64,000 nucleotides of DNA from Lentihominibacter butyricus (GTDB taxonomy: Bacteria; Bacillota; Clostridia; Peptostreptococcales; Anaerovoracaceae): NCBI RefSeq assembly GCF_025567305.1, contig NZ_JAOQJP010000013.1, positions 32,418 to 96,417 on the forward strand, given 5' to 3'. This document shows, piece after piece, positions 63,909 to 64,000 of this stretch. Position numbers and translations under genes: made by a program. Numbering within the stretch: the stretch's first letter is position 1; each line of letters opens with the position of its first letter. The notes beneath the pieces are model-generated. The model searched no databases. It saw only the letters and a list, made by a program, of their open reading frames with translations, and had not been told where the DNA came from.

Positions 63909-64000
63909 GTGTGCCAGGCATGGCATAAGTCTTACGGGTGAAAGTCCCGTCACGGGTATTTACCGCCAAGTGTAGCGAACCACAAGCCGAAGACAACAAT
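63909..64000 (+). mobile_element. 5' end of a group II (class C-like) intron, truncated by the window edge
   Basis: Starts GTGTGCC and continues GGCATGG and GGGTGAAAGTCCCGT, the domain I start of bacterial group II introns, very like the Oceanobacillus class C intron as I recall it (GUGUGCC-GGCAUGG-GGGUGA-AGUCCCG). It begins 4 bp after a terminator hairpin, the known preference of class C introns. The reverse transcriptase gene would lie to the right of the window. Confidence 0.82.

Noticed and set aside
63742..63999. 85-codon open frame on the minus strand at the right edge
   Set aside because: It runs across the terminator and the intron RNA and has no RBS.
1..64000. CRISPR arrays, tRNA or rRNA genes
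   Set aside because: No regularly spaced repeat array and no tRNA/rRNA signature was noticed by reading; a dedicated scan was not possible.

Overview
The window looks like a chromosomal segment of an obligately anaerobic Bacillota (class Clostridia). It has a CooS-type CO dehydrogenase, class III CoA-transferases, a DUF5688 protein and a LUD protein. Ribosome binding sites are strong AGGAGG types and promoters are TTGACA/TATAAT-like. It is an assembly with one 280-base run of N (40541-40820), and both edges cut through features: an Rhs gene on the left and a group II intron on the right.

1-9.9 kb: the 3' part of a large Rhs/YD-repeat polymorphic toxin ending in a Hint domain and a GIY-YIG-like nuclease tip. 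It is followed by an array of immunity genes: two paralogous Imm26-Imm51-like fusions, two unrecognised small genes and a displaced toxin-tip remnant. A 183-bp repeat carrying terminator plus promoter separates the cassettes.

10-41.5 kb: a HAD phosphatase, then a hybrid polyketide/non-ribosomal peptide locus. The leftward side carries a crotonyl-CoA carboxylase/reductase homologue, an ACP and a FabF-like KS; a C39-peptidase ABC transporter; a previously uncalled 37-residue double-glycine peptide gene (16153-16266); and an Sfp-type PPTase. The rightward side is one operon of about 24 kb: free carrier protein, LolD/MacB-like ABC ATPase and FtsX permease, KS-AT-cMT-ACP, adenylation-KR-carrier, C-(degenerate A)-(degenerate carrier), free NRPS-type methyltransferase, type II thioesterase, A-PCP-PCP-Cy-A-PCP-C, and a second thioesterase broken by the N gap. 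Five copies of a 16-bp dyad, GTTAG-N6-CTAAC with at most one mismatch, sit at three promoters: the CCR operon, the peptide gene and the assembly-line operon. This suggests one regulator controls peptide signal, exporter, precursor supply and assembly line together. I consider this the most interesting system here.

41.5-48.7 kb: a catabolic island with a PAS-AAA+-Fis sigma-54 activator interrupted by an in-frame TGA, a clear -24/-12 promoter, a hotdog-fold ammonia-lyase-like protein, two CaiB/BaiF CoA-transferases (one lacking the catalytic Asp), an NhaC-family antiporter and a TetR regulator. The left part of this region and the segment just before the TetR gene share a 17-bp direct repeat.

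48.9-64 kb: DUF5688 protein; a leftward cooS-ABC transporter operon whose CooS has a histidine-rich N-terminal tail; divergent MarR regulator, MATE exporter, LUD protein, Xaa-Pro aminopeptidase, SDR and IclR regulator; leftward FIST protein and aldehyde dehydrogenase; and the 5' end of a group IIC-like intron directly after a terminator hairpin.
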